IMG/VR virus record: IMGVR_UViG_3300042317_001798
Coordinates: 1-64,000 of that record
Strand: one strand, 5' to 3'
Source of the DNA: a virus
DNA: 64,000 nucleotides
In this document: piece after piece, positions 52,409 to 61,160 of the stretch
How positions within the stretch are numbered: position 1 is the stretch's first letter
Layout: every line of letters starts with the position of its first letter
Notes under the pieces: generated by a model
Told to the model about the DNA's origin: nothing
Database searches by the model: none
The model's input: the letters and a program-made list of their open reading frames with translations, nothing else
Translations under genes and position numbers: made by a program

Positions 52409-52996
52409 TTACCACCAGTTGGCGATTGAGTACTTGATGCCACTGATTACTGGTTTTGCCTCATGCCTGAATGGTGCTCCAGATGGAAAAATTACAACAT
52501 CCCCTGCTACTGGCTGATATGTGAAATTTAAATCCTGAAAATACAGTTCGCCACCTTCGTAATTGTCGTTTAGGTATGCAACTGCAGAGGCGTAGCGTCT
52601 GGTTTTTTCACCATCATCAAGGTGAGATACATAATGCTCACCAATTGCATATTTTAGTATTTGGTATCCATTTGTGGATTGGAACTTGATTGAAAGACCA
52701 AATTTTGCCGCAAAGTTTTGGACACAAGGAAGGATGTATTCGTGAATTTTATTCGCCAGCATAACCTCTGCCGACGACTCGTCTCCCCTTTGAGTTGGCG
52801 TTGGAGTGAACATCAATTGGTTTGTTCTTACTTCAGAAACAAATACCTTCCCCTCGGTGTCAATTACTGTCGATTTAGTCCAATCGCCTCGGCTGTCTTT
52901 CGAGATGCTTAACAGCTCAGAGGCTTCTATTATCTCAGAGGGGTTGATAATTACATTTCTGTAAACACATACGCCATTCACATTGATGTACTTCAT
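52409..52996 (-). CDS. 2OG-Fe(II) dioxygenase (prolyl-4-hydroxylase-like, cassette B)
   Basis: A 195-aa oxygenase with a prolyl-hydroxylase core: YQILKYAIGEHYVSHLDDG with His125/Asp127, AYLNDNYEGGELYFQDLN, GDVVIFPSG, and FRHEAKPVISGIKYSIANWW with His178 and Lys188. Its closest relative here is the protein at 39847 (NVHTDHG...YINDDYEGGELWFPYLD). It is flanked by fibre genes and lies next to the DUF6171-like gene. Confidence 0.9.
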   Translation of the reverse strand: MKYINVNGVCVYRNVIINPSEIIEASELLSISKDSRGDWTKSTVIDTEGKVFVSEVRTNQLMFTPTPTQRGDESSAEVMLANKIHEYILPCVQNFAAKFGLSIKFQSTNGYQILKYAIGEHYVSHLDDGEKTRRYASAVAYLNDNYEGGELYFQDLNFTYQPVAGDVVIFPSGAPFRHEAKPVISGIKYSIANWW

Positions 52997-53023
52997 TGCA
53001 AAACCCTTACATTCTGGTTGGGG

Positions 53024-53251
53024 CTACCACTTTTGCAAGGGGCACGTTGCTTCTTGTATCTTCACCTTTAACTTCATGAAGCATCCGCATTCTCTACACT
53101 GGCTGGTGACCGCAAGCAGGCTTGGACATTCTCGGCAAATCGAAAATCTTCTTTCTGCCTCTTCATCTGTGGTTTTTTCTATGTTTGGGTTAACAACATC
53201 CCACGGGCGTGTATCTCCAAGTTTTTTCTTCCACTCTTGATAGGCAGACAT
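53024..53251 (-). CDS. DUF6171-like zinc-ribbon protein (cassette B)
   Basis: A 75-aa protein with an N-terminal charged helix followed by FSICRECPSLLAVTSQCRECGCFMKLKV and TCPLQKW. The six Cys residues in CxxC...CxxCxC...C order match the mini-protein at 29211, which lacks the N-terminal part. Probably zinc-binding. Located in the same position relative to fibre, adhesin and oxygenase genes as its paralogue. Confidence 0.8.
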   Translation of the reverse strand: MSAYQEWKKKLGDTRPWDVVNPNIEKTTDEEAERRFSICRECPSLLAVTSQCRECGCFMKLKVKIQEATCPLQKW

Positions 53252-53252
53252 C

Positions 53253-53783
53253 TTACGGCTCTACTGTAAAATCTTTTTCAACCGTATAAAAAACATTGCT
53301 CAAGTGGGTCAGGAACCCTGCTCCAGCTTCGTTTACTGGAACATCTAACACCAATGGGACAGTCAGCGCAGCACGTTCCGCTCTAGGCATGGCTCTAAAT
53401 TCTTCCACTGTGTATCCGTACGCATGAGCTTCTTCGTTAATGAATTTCTCTTCGATGCGAAGAGCCACCTGAGTTGCAATTCCCTTCCCTCTGTGGTCTG
53501 GATGAACCAGCATCAAAAGAGGATGACGAACGCCTGCGTCGTCAACGTATCTAGCAACCACGCAAAGAAGCAGGCCGTCTCCGTCTTGTCTGTAGAGCGT
53601 GAAATAAACATCTCTAGGATTATCGTCGCCAAAAACAGATGGAATTTTTGTTGGTTCAATAAAATCCCTATACCCAGGAATACCAAATTCACCGAATTTG
53701 TTTTCCCAATTAAACCAACCTTGGAATGTGTATTCTGGCTCTGTTGGTTCTCTTGGTGTCCAGATTTCTTCAGCGTTGCTCAT
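53253..53783 (-). CDS. GNAT-family acetyltransferase
   Basis: A 176-aa acetyltransferase. LLMLVHPDHRGKGIATQVALRIEEKF (residues 89-114) is motif A with the acetyl-CoA-binding RGKGIA loop. DVYFTLYRQDGDGLLLCVVARYV gives the preceding strands. The substrate is not known. It lies between the FnIII-repeat adhesin and the DUF6171-like gene in cassette B. Confidence 0.85.
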   Translation of the reverse strand: MSNAEEIWTPREPTEPEYTFQGWFNWENKFGEFGIPGYRDFIEPTKIPSVFGDDNPRDVYFTLYRQDGDGLLLCVVARYVDDAGVRHPLLMLVHPDHRGKGIATQVALRIEEKFINEEAHAYGYTVEEFRAMPRAERAALTVPLVLDVPVNEAGAGFLTHLSNVFYTVEKDFTVEP

Positions 53784-53819
53784 GATTAAATCCTACTGCA
53801 TTCCTGATTGTTTGTTCGA

Positions 53820-54791
53820 CTAACAACAAATTGGGCCAAGTTTAGGGTCTATAAAGCATCCACCGCAGCATATTCCGCAATCAGGAGGAGGAGCAGGAGG
53901 CGGCGAAGGAGGCGGCGAAGGAGGCGGCGAAGGAGGCGGCGAAGGAGCTGGTGGTGTCACATAACCGCAAACGCCGTTTCTATAAGCTCCGTTGTAGCCA
54001 CCCTCACCAGGGCAAGCTCCTCCACCACAAGTTCCGTATATGTAGTACTCGTAGCTCATTGTTCCGTCGCATGTCCAACCAAAACCGGCTGGGTCTAAAT
54101 GTGAAAACTGACCGTATTGTCTTCTTGCTACACCATCGCACGAGCATGGCGGAGGAGGTGGTGGCCCTGGGACCACTGGTGTTGCTCCACTTGAAACAGC
54201 TGACCTTGTACTCTGACCAGTAGCGTTGACTGCAATAACTGTAAAATAGTATGCGGTTCCATTGCTTAATCCAGTAACGGTATAAGACGTGGATGTCGAA
54301 CCAGTGTTTACAGAGTTTGACCAACTTTGAATAGCAGCAGATGATGTTGACCAGTAAACAATATAACTAGTAATAGCTGCACCGTTATTTGCTGGTTCGC
54401 TCCACGATACAGTTACTTGACCATTACCAGCAGAAACAGTTGGTTGAGCTGGGGCAGTTGGAACTCCTGCAACAAGTGATGAAGATGAAGTTACAGCAGA
54501 TAAAGATTCAACAGAAGACTGAGACTCAATTGTGACTGCTGAAAACGTGTAGCTAACGCCATTGCTTAATCCAGTCAGAGACATGGACCCAGACGTTCCA
54601 CTTGTGGCTTCAGAAACAGAACTTACACCAGTATTTGAAGTAACCCTGAATTTAACTGACCCAGATTTACCTTTGTAACCAGTGTGATTGACGACTATGT
54701 CGCTTGCACCTCCCAGGGCGTTTGGTACAACAGATATCGAGTCTGGTGGGTCAATAAACTTTCCACCACTGGCTTGATTGCCCGGAATCAC
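53820..54791 (-). CDS. Fibronectin type III adhesin with proline-rich, cysteine-rich tail (cassette B)
   Basis: A 323-aa protein. MIPGNQASGGKFIDPPDS resembles the starts of the proteins at 28111 and 44024. Two fibronectin-III-like domains follow, the second with PTAPAQPTVSAGNGQVTVSW. Then comes a region with 12 cysteines in clusters (CSCDG, GTCGGGAC, DCGICCGGC), a PSPPP repeat, and PICC at the end. Its ATG overlaps the fibre's stop by four bases. Likely a receptor-binding fibre tip or adhesin. Confidence 0.8.
   Translation of the reverse strand: MIPGNQASGGKFIDPPDSISVVPNALGGASDIVVNHTGYKGKSGSVKFRVTSNTGVSSVSEATSGTSGSMSLTGLSNGVSYTFSAVTIESQSSVESLSAVTSSSSLVAGVPTAPAQPTVSAGNGQVTVSWSEPANNGAAITSYIVYWSTSSAAIQSWSNSVNTGSTSTSYTVTGLSNGTAYYFTVIAVNATGQSTRSAVSSGATPVVPGPPPPPPCSCDGVARRQYGQFSHLDPAGFGWTCDGTMSYEYYIYGTCGGGACPGEGGYNGAYRNGVCGYVTPPAPSPPPSPPPSPPPSPPPAPPPDCGICCGGCFIDPKLGPICC
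53886..53946 (-). repeat. Proline-rich tandem repeat (SPPP)
   Basis: Five or six units encoding PSPPP/PPP residues on the minus strand, seen as GGCGGCGAAGGA on the plus strand. The opposite reading is an arginine run and is spurious. Confidence 0.85.
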
Positions 54792-57700
54792 GATGCCGCC
54801 AAGTCACCTATAACAAACCACTCGTTTGCATTTTCTGTTTTGACTATTGTGCATGAAGAGTATCTTGCTCTTAGGAAAAGACCAGGAGTTGCCAAGAGCG
54901 TTACTCCAGCGCCTGCAAGAATTCTTGTCTTACCAGTTCCGCGCTGAACAATGGTGATGCTCGTACCAGTCACAAAAGCAACACTCGAAGCCGGTGGAAC
55001 GGTCAGGTCATTGGCGGAGCTTGAATCCATAATGATGATTGTTTCGGCAGCATCACCAGCAGCAAGTGTGTAGTTGCCGGCCTTTGCACTGAGTGTTTGA
55101 ATACCCGTTGTTGAAACTGAGGCAGTAGAACCTTCGCCCTGTGTGTGGGAGATGGAAATTCCATTTCCAGCAGACACGTTGAGCATGTAGTTGCCAGTTG
55201 TATCTGTTCCAAGTTCAATACCGTTTGCCTTAATGGTAAATGGACCATCGCTGTAATCAAATTTACTGCCGTCGTACTGGATTATTCCTGGAGCGGTTGT
55301 GCTGGCCAAGCGATGCGTAGCAGCAGTTTTACCTGTTACTCGACCATAGGAATCGACTTCAACTCCCGTGAATATCATGCTGGCAGAATTGTTATCTTGG
55401 AAAGAATTGGATACTGATACGGTTGCAAGGTCGATGTCGTCTGTGCTTACTACAATTCTTGAAGAATCAGCGGTTCCAATATTCAGTGCCGTTCCACTGA
55501 ACGCCATTCCGTTACCCGCCATAACAACCTGTGCAGCATTGAATGCAGTGTATGTGATGTTGTCAGTTCCAATAACAATTGGACTTGTTGAACTGTTATT
55601 TATAAAACCATACCCAGCATTGGTATTGCCACCCATAACAAAGCAGAAGTCTCCAGAAGCCATTTCTCCAGATATGCTATTGTCAGCATCTGTTGCTCTT
55701 GTTATTACCCAAGGAGCACTTGCGCTGCCGACTGCCGTAATAGTGTAGATACCATTTTGTTTTGAGTCAGTCTGCGATTTAACAAGAATTCTGCTTCCAA
55801 CAACTACCGAGGCTCCATCAATAGTACCAATTGAACCATTTGTTGCTTTTGTTAGAGTTGCACCAACGCCAGCAGTTCCGTTGTTGTATGTTCCAGCGAG
55901 GTTACCACTTGTTGCAGCAACCACTGATGCATGGAAGTTAATACCTGACGCGGCATTATCTACATACTGTTTTGTTGCTGCTTGAAGTGCTAAAGATGGG
56001 TCTGCGGCGAGTGTGACTGTTCCTGTTGCGGTAACGTTTGAAAATGTGACAGAAGCAGAAGTGCCTACATCCTGTCCGATTGCAATGGTTGCGTTTGAAC
56101 CTTCACCTGGAGTATGCGTGATTGTTACGCCAGTGCCCTGGGTAATGTCGGACATATAGTTTCCAACAGTGTCTGTTCCAAGGTTGATTGCGTCGTTGAC
56201 CCATAGGGCTGAGGCGCTGTTGTACCGCAAGAATTGACCGTCGGTCACACCGTTGATTTTTACGTTGTGGAGTTCTTCAAGTTCGTATCCGTTTTGGCAC
56301 TTGACATACATAATGCCGTTTCCATTGTTCGCCCTAGTGACAACACCAATAAAAACTAAGTGGTTTGGAGCGGTTGGTTTTGTTGTTGTAAAAGTTCCAG
56401 CCGTTGAGCCAAGCCAAAGAACATCGCCTGATGCATAGGAGCCAAGAGACAGACCACTCACATATCCAAGTGTTGTTACTGCTACATCTGAACCTGCCGC
56501 CCCACCAACTGCAACAACTCCGACAGTTTTTGATGAAGTCGCTTCAGAGGAATTGGATGCTCTCTTTACAGAAGCCCTATCTCCAGCAGCCCCAAATAGA
56601 TAAACTACTTCGCCGATACTCAAAGCATTTGCTTCAGCGTTCCTTGCATATGTAACAGTCGGGGCATACTCATTAACCCAGTTTGTTCCGTTGTAGGTTA
56701 ATGACTGATGATTTAACGGGCTTGTGATTACAACATCTGAAATTTCATCAAGGCTCACACCAGAGTTAACAACGCTTGCGCTGATGGTTATGTCTGTAGT
56801 TCCGTTAAAAGAAGCAGAACCGCTTAAGTCTCCAGCGAGCGAGATGGTTCGTGCGGTTTCTAACGCGCTTGCAGTAGACGCATTCCCAGTAACATCTCCT
56901 ACGAGGTCTGCTGTTACATTTGCAAAAGTCACTGAAGCGGAAGTGCCAACAGCCTGTCCAATAGCAACCGTTGGACTTGAGCCTTCACCAGGAGTATGCG
57001 TTACCGTGACACCAGTGCCTGCGGTTAGGTCGTTTACATAGTTGCCAGTTGTATCAACACCCAGGGCGATGCTGTTCGGCTGAAGCGTTGTTGAGATATT
57101 TACGCTTGCAGAACCATCGAACATGACCGAGCCAGAAACATCTCCACTCAATGCGATTATGTGGGAACCAAACAAATTTGAAACAGTGTCGTTGTACCAG
57201 TCAAGGCCGTCAAATGCTAAAACATCGCCAGCGTTTGCGTTGTCAATGTATACATTGTCCAGTTCTTCAACTGTTAGGAATTCTGGTGTGAGCGTTACCT
57301 GAATCCACGAACCTGAGTAATATGTATAAAGTTCAAGTTCGCTTGAGTTATACCAAAAGTCGCCGACTCTTATCTCGTCAGTAGGTTCCGTGTCAGAGAC
57401 TGTAATGAAGTGGATTGTTTCGTTAATCCAAGCAGAAGCAGAGTTCTTGTAAACAAGGAAATCACCCTCTTCTACGTTGTTAATTGTTACATCACCAATG
57501 TCATTGAGGCTGTTGATTGTTGGTATTGACGCCCACTCAACTCCAGCAGATGCTGAGCTACTTGCTTTTAGGAAGTAGCCTTCTGCTCCAACACCCAAAC
57601 GAAGAAGATTGGTTCCATCAGTAACGAGCAAGTCGCCTTTGGTGGTGAGTTTGCTTACAAGTTCGTTTGCTTCGTCTGCGTCATTGGCGGTGAATACTGG

Positions 57701-57967
57701 GTAAATAACCGAACCAATTGGGTGCTCGGATGCGGTGGTGTCGTCTTGGGCTCTTGTCAGGGTTAGGGTTGAGCCAGAAATCGTTGCCAAACACTTTTCT
57801 TCATATATCGAAGATGGTCGGATTACTACGTAAAACGGGATGCCAGCAATGGATGGCCATCCAGTTGTTGCCGCAATGTCAACAGTTGTGCCAACGTTCG
57901 TCAGCAGCGTTGTTGTCGTCGTGTTGCGCGCTGCACCCGAATATTGTTTGCGTGTAAATGCTGCCAT
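54788..57967 (-). CDS. Long tail fibre protein (cassette B)
   Basis: A 1059-aa fibre. The N-terminus FTRKQYSGAARNTTTTTLLTN, with a YVVIRPSSIYEEKCLATISG segment and SEHPIGSVIYPVFTANDADE, is an attachment domain. The shaft has three or more YVNDLTAGTGVTVTHTPGEGSSP-type units, also seen in the fibre at 49144. The last 95 residues (GNYTLAAGDAAETIIIMD to WFVIGDLAAS) are the domain shared with the fibres at 27087 and 45272. AGGAG precedes the start. Confidence 0.88.
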   Translation of the reverse strand: MAAFTRKQYSGAARNTTTTTLLTNVGTTVDIAATTGWPSIAGIPFYVVIRPSSIYEEKCLATISGSTLTLTRAQDDTTASEHPIGSVIYPVFTANDADEANELVSKLTTKGDLLVTDGTNLLRLGVGAEGYFLKASSSASAGVEWASIPTINSLNDIGDVTINNVEEGDFLVYKNSASAWINETIHFITVSDTEPTDEIRVGDFWYNSSELELYTYYSGSWIQVTLTPEFLTVEELDNVYIDNANAGDVLAFDGLDWYNDTVSNLFGSHIIALSGDVSGSVMFDGSASVNISTTLQPNSIALGVDTTGNYVNDLTAGTGVTVTHTPGEGSSPTVAIGQAVGTSASVTFANVTADLVGDVTGNASTASALETARTISLAGDLSGSASFNGTTDITISASVVNSGVSLDEISDVVITSPLNHQSLTYNGTNWVNEYAPTVTYARNAEANALSIGEVVYLFGAAGDRASVKRASNSSEATSSKTVGVVAVGGAAGSDVAVTTLGYVSGLSLGSYASGDVLWLGSTAGTFTTTKPTAPNHLVFIGVVTRANNGNGIMYVKCQNGYELEELHNVKINGVTDGQFLRYNSASALWVNDAINLGTDTVGNYMSDITQGTGVTITHTPGEGSNATIAIGQDVGTSASVTFSNVTATGTVTLAADPSLALQAATKQYVDNAASGINFHASVVAATSGNLAGTYNNGTAGVGATLTKATNGSIGTIDGASVVVGSRILVKSQTDSKQNGIYTITAVGSASAPWVITRATDADNSISGEMASGDFCFVMGGNTNAGYGFINNSSTSPIVIGTDNITYTAFNAAQVVMAGNGMAFSGTALNIGTADSSRIVVSTDDIDLATVSVSNSFQDNNSASMIFTGVEVDSYGRVTGKTAATHRLASTTAPGIIQYDGSKFDYSDGPFTIKANGIELGTDTTGNYMLNVSAGNGISISHTQGEGSTASVSTTGIQTLSAKAGNYTLAAGDAAETIIIMDSSSANDLTVPPASSVAFVTGTSITIVQRGTGKTRILAGAGVTLLATPGLFLRARYSSCTIVKTENANEWFVIGDLAAS

Positions 57968-57990
57968 GATTACTCCTAGTTTACTTCATC

Positions 57991-60714
57991 TCAACTAATG
58001 AGAGCCTGAATACCCCAGTATCCAGCTGTAATTCCCTGGATTGGGTCTGTGTCATAACTTGCTGTTTCGCTTGAATGGCCTGTTCCACTCGCGGTTCTTG
58101 GTGCGGTGTGCAATCCAACTGCAGTGTCTCCTGCGGTTGCTCCACCTTGACCAGTTGCAGTAAGCGGTGTTGTTATTAATTGCGTTACTGATTGAGAACT
58201 CTGACCACTTGCTGATGCGGTTCTAATAATCGTTAGCAATTGAGCTAATGATGATGAACCAGTTCCATTTCCACTTGCGCCTCTTGGTGCAGTATGCAAA
58301 CCGTTCGCTTCATCGCCAGCCGCGGCCCCACCAAATGCTGTTGCCTGACGGAGATTGCTGTGAAGACTTGAGGCAAATGAACCGCTTGTTCCGGAACCAT
58401 TTGCATTTCGGAGATGTGAATGCAACCCAACTGCTTCGTCGCCAGCTGTTGCAGAACCAGTACCCAAAGCTGTCCTGAGGTTTGAGTACAAGATGGTGTT
58501 GTTTGAATTTCCAAAACCAGAACCAGAAGCGGTTCTGATAAATGTTGTGACGATTGATGTCGCCGAATCTCCAGTTCCATTTCCATCTGCTGTTCTTGGT
58601 GCAATATGAAGACCATTTGCTGTATCGCCTGCAGTCGCACCGCCAGAAGCAGTTGCTGAACGAAGATTGCTTTGTAGAGTCGCATTGCTTGAACCGCTTA
58701 TTCCATTGCCGGTTGCAGTTCTTGGTGCTGTATGCAGGCCAACTGCAGTATCTCCAGCTGTGGCAGAACCAGAACCAGTAGCAGCTCTTGGTGCAACGTG
58801 TAGACCAGTTGCTGTTTGACTTGATGTTCCAACAGATACAGATGTTCTATAAAGAATCTTGAATTCATTCGTGCTCTCCGTGCCAGAGCCAGAACCAGTT
58901 GCGTTTCTTGGAGCTGTGTGCAGGCCAACTGCTTCGTCTCCAGCTGTCGCTCCACCTGATGCACTTGCGGAACGAAGATTGGTATAAAGGATTGAGGCAC
59001 TAGAGCCACCAGTCCCTTCGCCAGTTGCCGTTCGAGGTGCGGTGTGCAATCCAATGGCTTCATCGCCAGCTGTTGCCGAACCAGAACCTTGAGCAGTTCT
59101 AATATTCGAATATAGAACCGAGTTGTTGGATGAACCAAGTCCAGAACCGTTTGCAGTACGAATGAAAGTAGTGATAATTGAAGTCGATGAATCACCAGAG
59201 CCAGAACCGTCTGCAGTTCTTGGTGCAATATGTAGTCCGTCTGAACTTTCAAAACTCTGACCAGAAGCATTCGCTGTTCTAACAGGAGTCTTAATTGAAG
59301 ACGAAGTTGAAGAGCCATCACCATCTCCGCTTGCGGTTCGGATTGAGGTATGAAGGATGAGTGCTTCATCGTTGGCGGTCGCACCACCGTCTCCGTATGC
59401 AGTTCTCAGTTTTCCGTACCTGAAAGATGCAAGCGAGTCAGAGACCCCTGATGCAGAACCGGTTCTATGAACAGTTCGCAATTCACTAGATGTTGACGAA
59501 CCGACACCATTGGCAGATGCAGTTCTGAAGAATGTTGCTCTTTCTTCAGATACAGATGAACCTGCCCCATCAGCAGTTGCTGCTCTTGGTGCAGTGTGCA
59601 GTCCTGTCGCCGTATCTCCGGCAGTAGCCGAACCAGAACCATATGCCGTTCTGAGATTTGAATGAACAATTGCGTTATTTGACGAACCAGTTCCAGAAGC
59701 AGATGCTGTTCTGAGATGGGTGAACAGTTGAGAAACTGATGAATCTCCATCACCAGAACCGCTTGCTGTTCTTGGTGATGTGTGTAGACCATCTGAAGAC
59801 TCAGATGACTGTCCTGCAGCAGAAGCTGTTCTAACAGGTGTCTTGAACGAAGATGAATTTTCAGAACCGCTTCCAGAAGCACTTGCGGTTCTAAGGCTTG
59901 AATGAAGAATTAGGGCAGTGTCACCTGCGGTTGCAGAACCTGAACCTTGAGCGGTTCTAAGGTTTGAGTAGAGAATTGAGTTGTTAGATGTTCCAGAACC
60001 ACTAGCTGAAGCAGTCCGGAGATGGGTATGTAGGGCGAGAACAAGCGAGTCGCCATTTCCTGAACCAGTAACACTTCTTGGGGAAATAATGAGTCGTATT
60101 GCAGACTCGTTTGACTGGCCGGATGCGCTTGCCGTTCTTGGCGAGGTGTGTAGACCAATAGCGGTTGAATTGCTCGTTGCGGAACCAGTTGCGGAAACAA
60201 CGGATGTTCTAACTCTGGTTGAAGATTCGCTTGATGTCCCAGACCCAGATGCGCTTCTTGGCGCGGTGTGTAGGCCAATTGCCGAATCTCCAGGCGTGGC
60301 ACCACCACTAGCAGTTGCAGACCTAAGGAACGTAATGACTTCGCTAAGGTTGGACGAGGAGCCCGTTGCACTTCCAGATGCCGTTCTTGGTGAGGTATGC
60401 AAGCCGTCGGCAGTGCTATCTCCATTCGCAGAAGCAGACGCTTGACGTGGTGCAGTGTGAAGTCCAATCGCTTGGTCCCCAGCTGTTGCGGAGCCAGAAC
60501 CAGTTGCGCCACGTGGTGATACATGGAGCGAGATGACTGTATGACTGGATATGCCAGACGCTGACGCAGTCCGTATTGCCGTATGAAGTTGGGATACGGA
60601 AGAAGAACCACTGCCAGCAGCGGAGGCATTCTCCGATACTGTTTTAAATCCTACATAGAACGACGAGGTCCCTCGGAATGGTTCCGAGAAACCAATTATC
60701 TCTTGTTCATCCAT
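57991..60714 (-). CDS. 907-aa protein of about forty 20-22-residue repeats
   Basis: Except for 20-25 residues at each end, the whole protein is a tandem array with consensus LhxxxRTASGSGxxxxSxxx: an R-T-A/S core, a glycine/serine loop, and a short hydrophobic stretch (GLHTAPR, LYSNLR, VTTFIR). Variants alternate in 20- and 22-residue spacing, and longer super-units recur, as from recent duplication. I know no matching family. The regular period and hydroxyl-rich loops suggest a β-solenoid or trimeric fibre. Situated between the small fibre protein and the longest fibre. Confidence 0.8.
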   Translation of the reverse strand: MDEQEIIGFSEPFRGTSSFYVGFKTVSENASAAGSGSSSVSQLHTAIRTASASGISSHTVISLHVSPRGATGSGSATAGDQAIGLHTAPRQASASANGDSTADGLHTSPRTASGSATGSSSNLSEVITFLRSATASGGATPGDSAIGLHTAPRSASGSGTSSESSTRVRTSVVSATGSATSNSTAIGLHTSPRTASASGQSNESAIRLIISPRSVTGSGNGDSLVLALHTHLRTASASGSGTSNNSILYSNLRTAQGSGSATAGDTALILHSSLRTASASGSGSENSSSFKTPVRTASAAGQSSESSDGLHTSPRTASGSGDGDSSVSQLFTHLRTASASGTGSSNNAIVHSNLRTAYGSGSATAGDTATGLHTAPRAATADGAGSSVSEERATFFRTASANGVGSSTSSELRTVHRTGSASGVSDSLASFRYGKLRTAYGDGGATANDEALILHTSIRTASGDGDGSSTSSSIKTPVRTANASGQSFESSDGLHIAPRTADGSGSGDSSTSIITTFIRTANGSGLGSSNNSVLYSNIRTAQGSGSATAGDEAIGLHTAPRTATGEGTGGSSASILYTNLRSASASGGATAGDEAVGLHTAPRNATGSGSGTESTNEFKILYRTSVSVGTSSQTATGLHVAPRAATGSGSATAGDTAVGLHTAPRTATGNGISGSSNATLQSNLRSATASGGATAGDTANGLHIAPRTADGNGTGDSATSIVTTFIRTASGSGFGNSNNTILYSNLRTALGTGSATAGDEAVGLHSHLRNANGSGTSGSFASSLHSNLRQATAFGGAAAGDEANGLHTAPRGASGNGTGSSSLAQLLTIIRTASASGQSSQSVTQLITTPLTATGQGGATAGDTAVGLHTAPRTASGTGHSSETASYDTDPIQGITAGYWGIQALIS
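58050..60600 (-). repeat. 60-66-base tandem repeat within the 907-aa protein
   Basis: About forty units, visible at the nucleotide level as recurring GGTGCxGTxTGxAGxCC (GLHTAPR) and AGAACCxGAxGC (ASGSG) strings. Higher-order blocks of four or five units are duplicated, which points to unequal crossing-over or slippage. Confidence 0.85.
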
Positions 60715-60735
60715 GAGGGGTTACTCCCCTCTGGC

Positions 60736-61104
60736 TTACTCGAGTGTCAGCGTAAGGGAAGTGATTTCGAACGTGTCGCCAGCAGTAACTGAAGCGTTCG
60801 CAGAAAGAGCACCGTACCAGAGGCAGTTACCAGCAGTTGAGTTATCCCACAGCGACCAGTGCGAGTATGTCTCTGTAGCAGCAACGAGCGTCCACTCAAC
60901 AGTTGCAGTTGATGTCTTTGAGCCACCAGAAGCGGCACCAAAAGAAACTGCCTTGCGTGTTGTCTCGGTTGCTGGGTTGCCAGTTCCGTTTTCGCCTGGG
61001 TCTCCAAGATGAAGCTTGAGATAAGTAGCAGAAGCCGAGTATGCAGAACCCGAACCGTCCAAGGTATCGAGTAGCTCGTTTTCTAGGAAGTTTGAAATTG
61101 TCAT
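60736..61104 (-). CDS. Tail fibre-family protein (short)
   Basis: A 122-aa protein similar to short phage tail-fibre proteins. It starts SNFLENELLDTLDG, has YLKLHLGDPGENGTGNPATE and RKAVSFGAASGG, then a VEWTLVAATETYSHWSLWD strand pair and CLWYGALSANASVTAGD. The fold is a small β-sandwich. It is transcribed directly before the 907-aa repeat protein and may anchor it. Confidence 0.8.
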   Translation of the reverse strand: MTISNFLENELLDTLDGSGSAYSASATYLKLHLGDPGENGTGNPATETTRKAVSFGAASGGSKTSTATVEWTLVAATETYSHWSLWDNSTAGNCLWYGALSANASVTAGDTFEITSLTLTLE

Positions 61105-61160
61105 GTGATTGATACCTTTTTGCTAGGGACCGGTTAATACCGCTTGCTACAAGAATACAC

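Noticed and set aside
53808-54098. Plus-strand frame encoding a long arginine run
   Set aside because: It is the reverse reading of the SPPP/cysteine-rich tail of the minus-strand adhesin and has no ribosome site or family resemblance.
58245-60629. Several long frames overlapping the 907-aa repeat protein
   Set aside because: The repeats leave all frames open; only the 57991-60714 frame has regular repeat conservation at the amino-acid level and intact ends.
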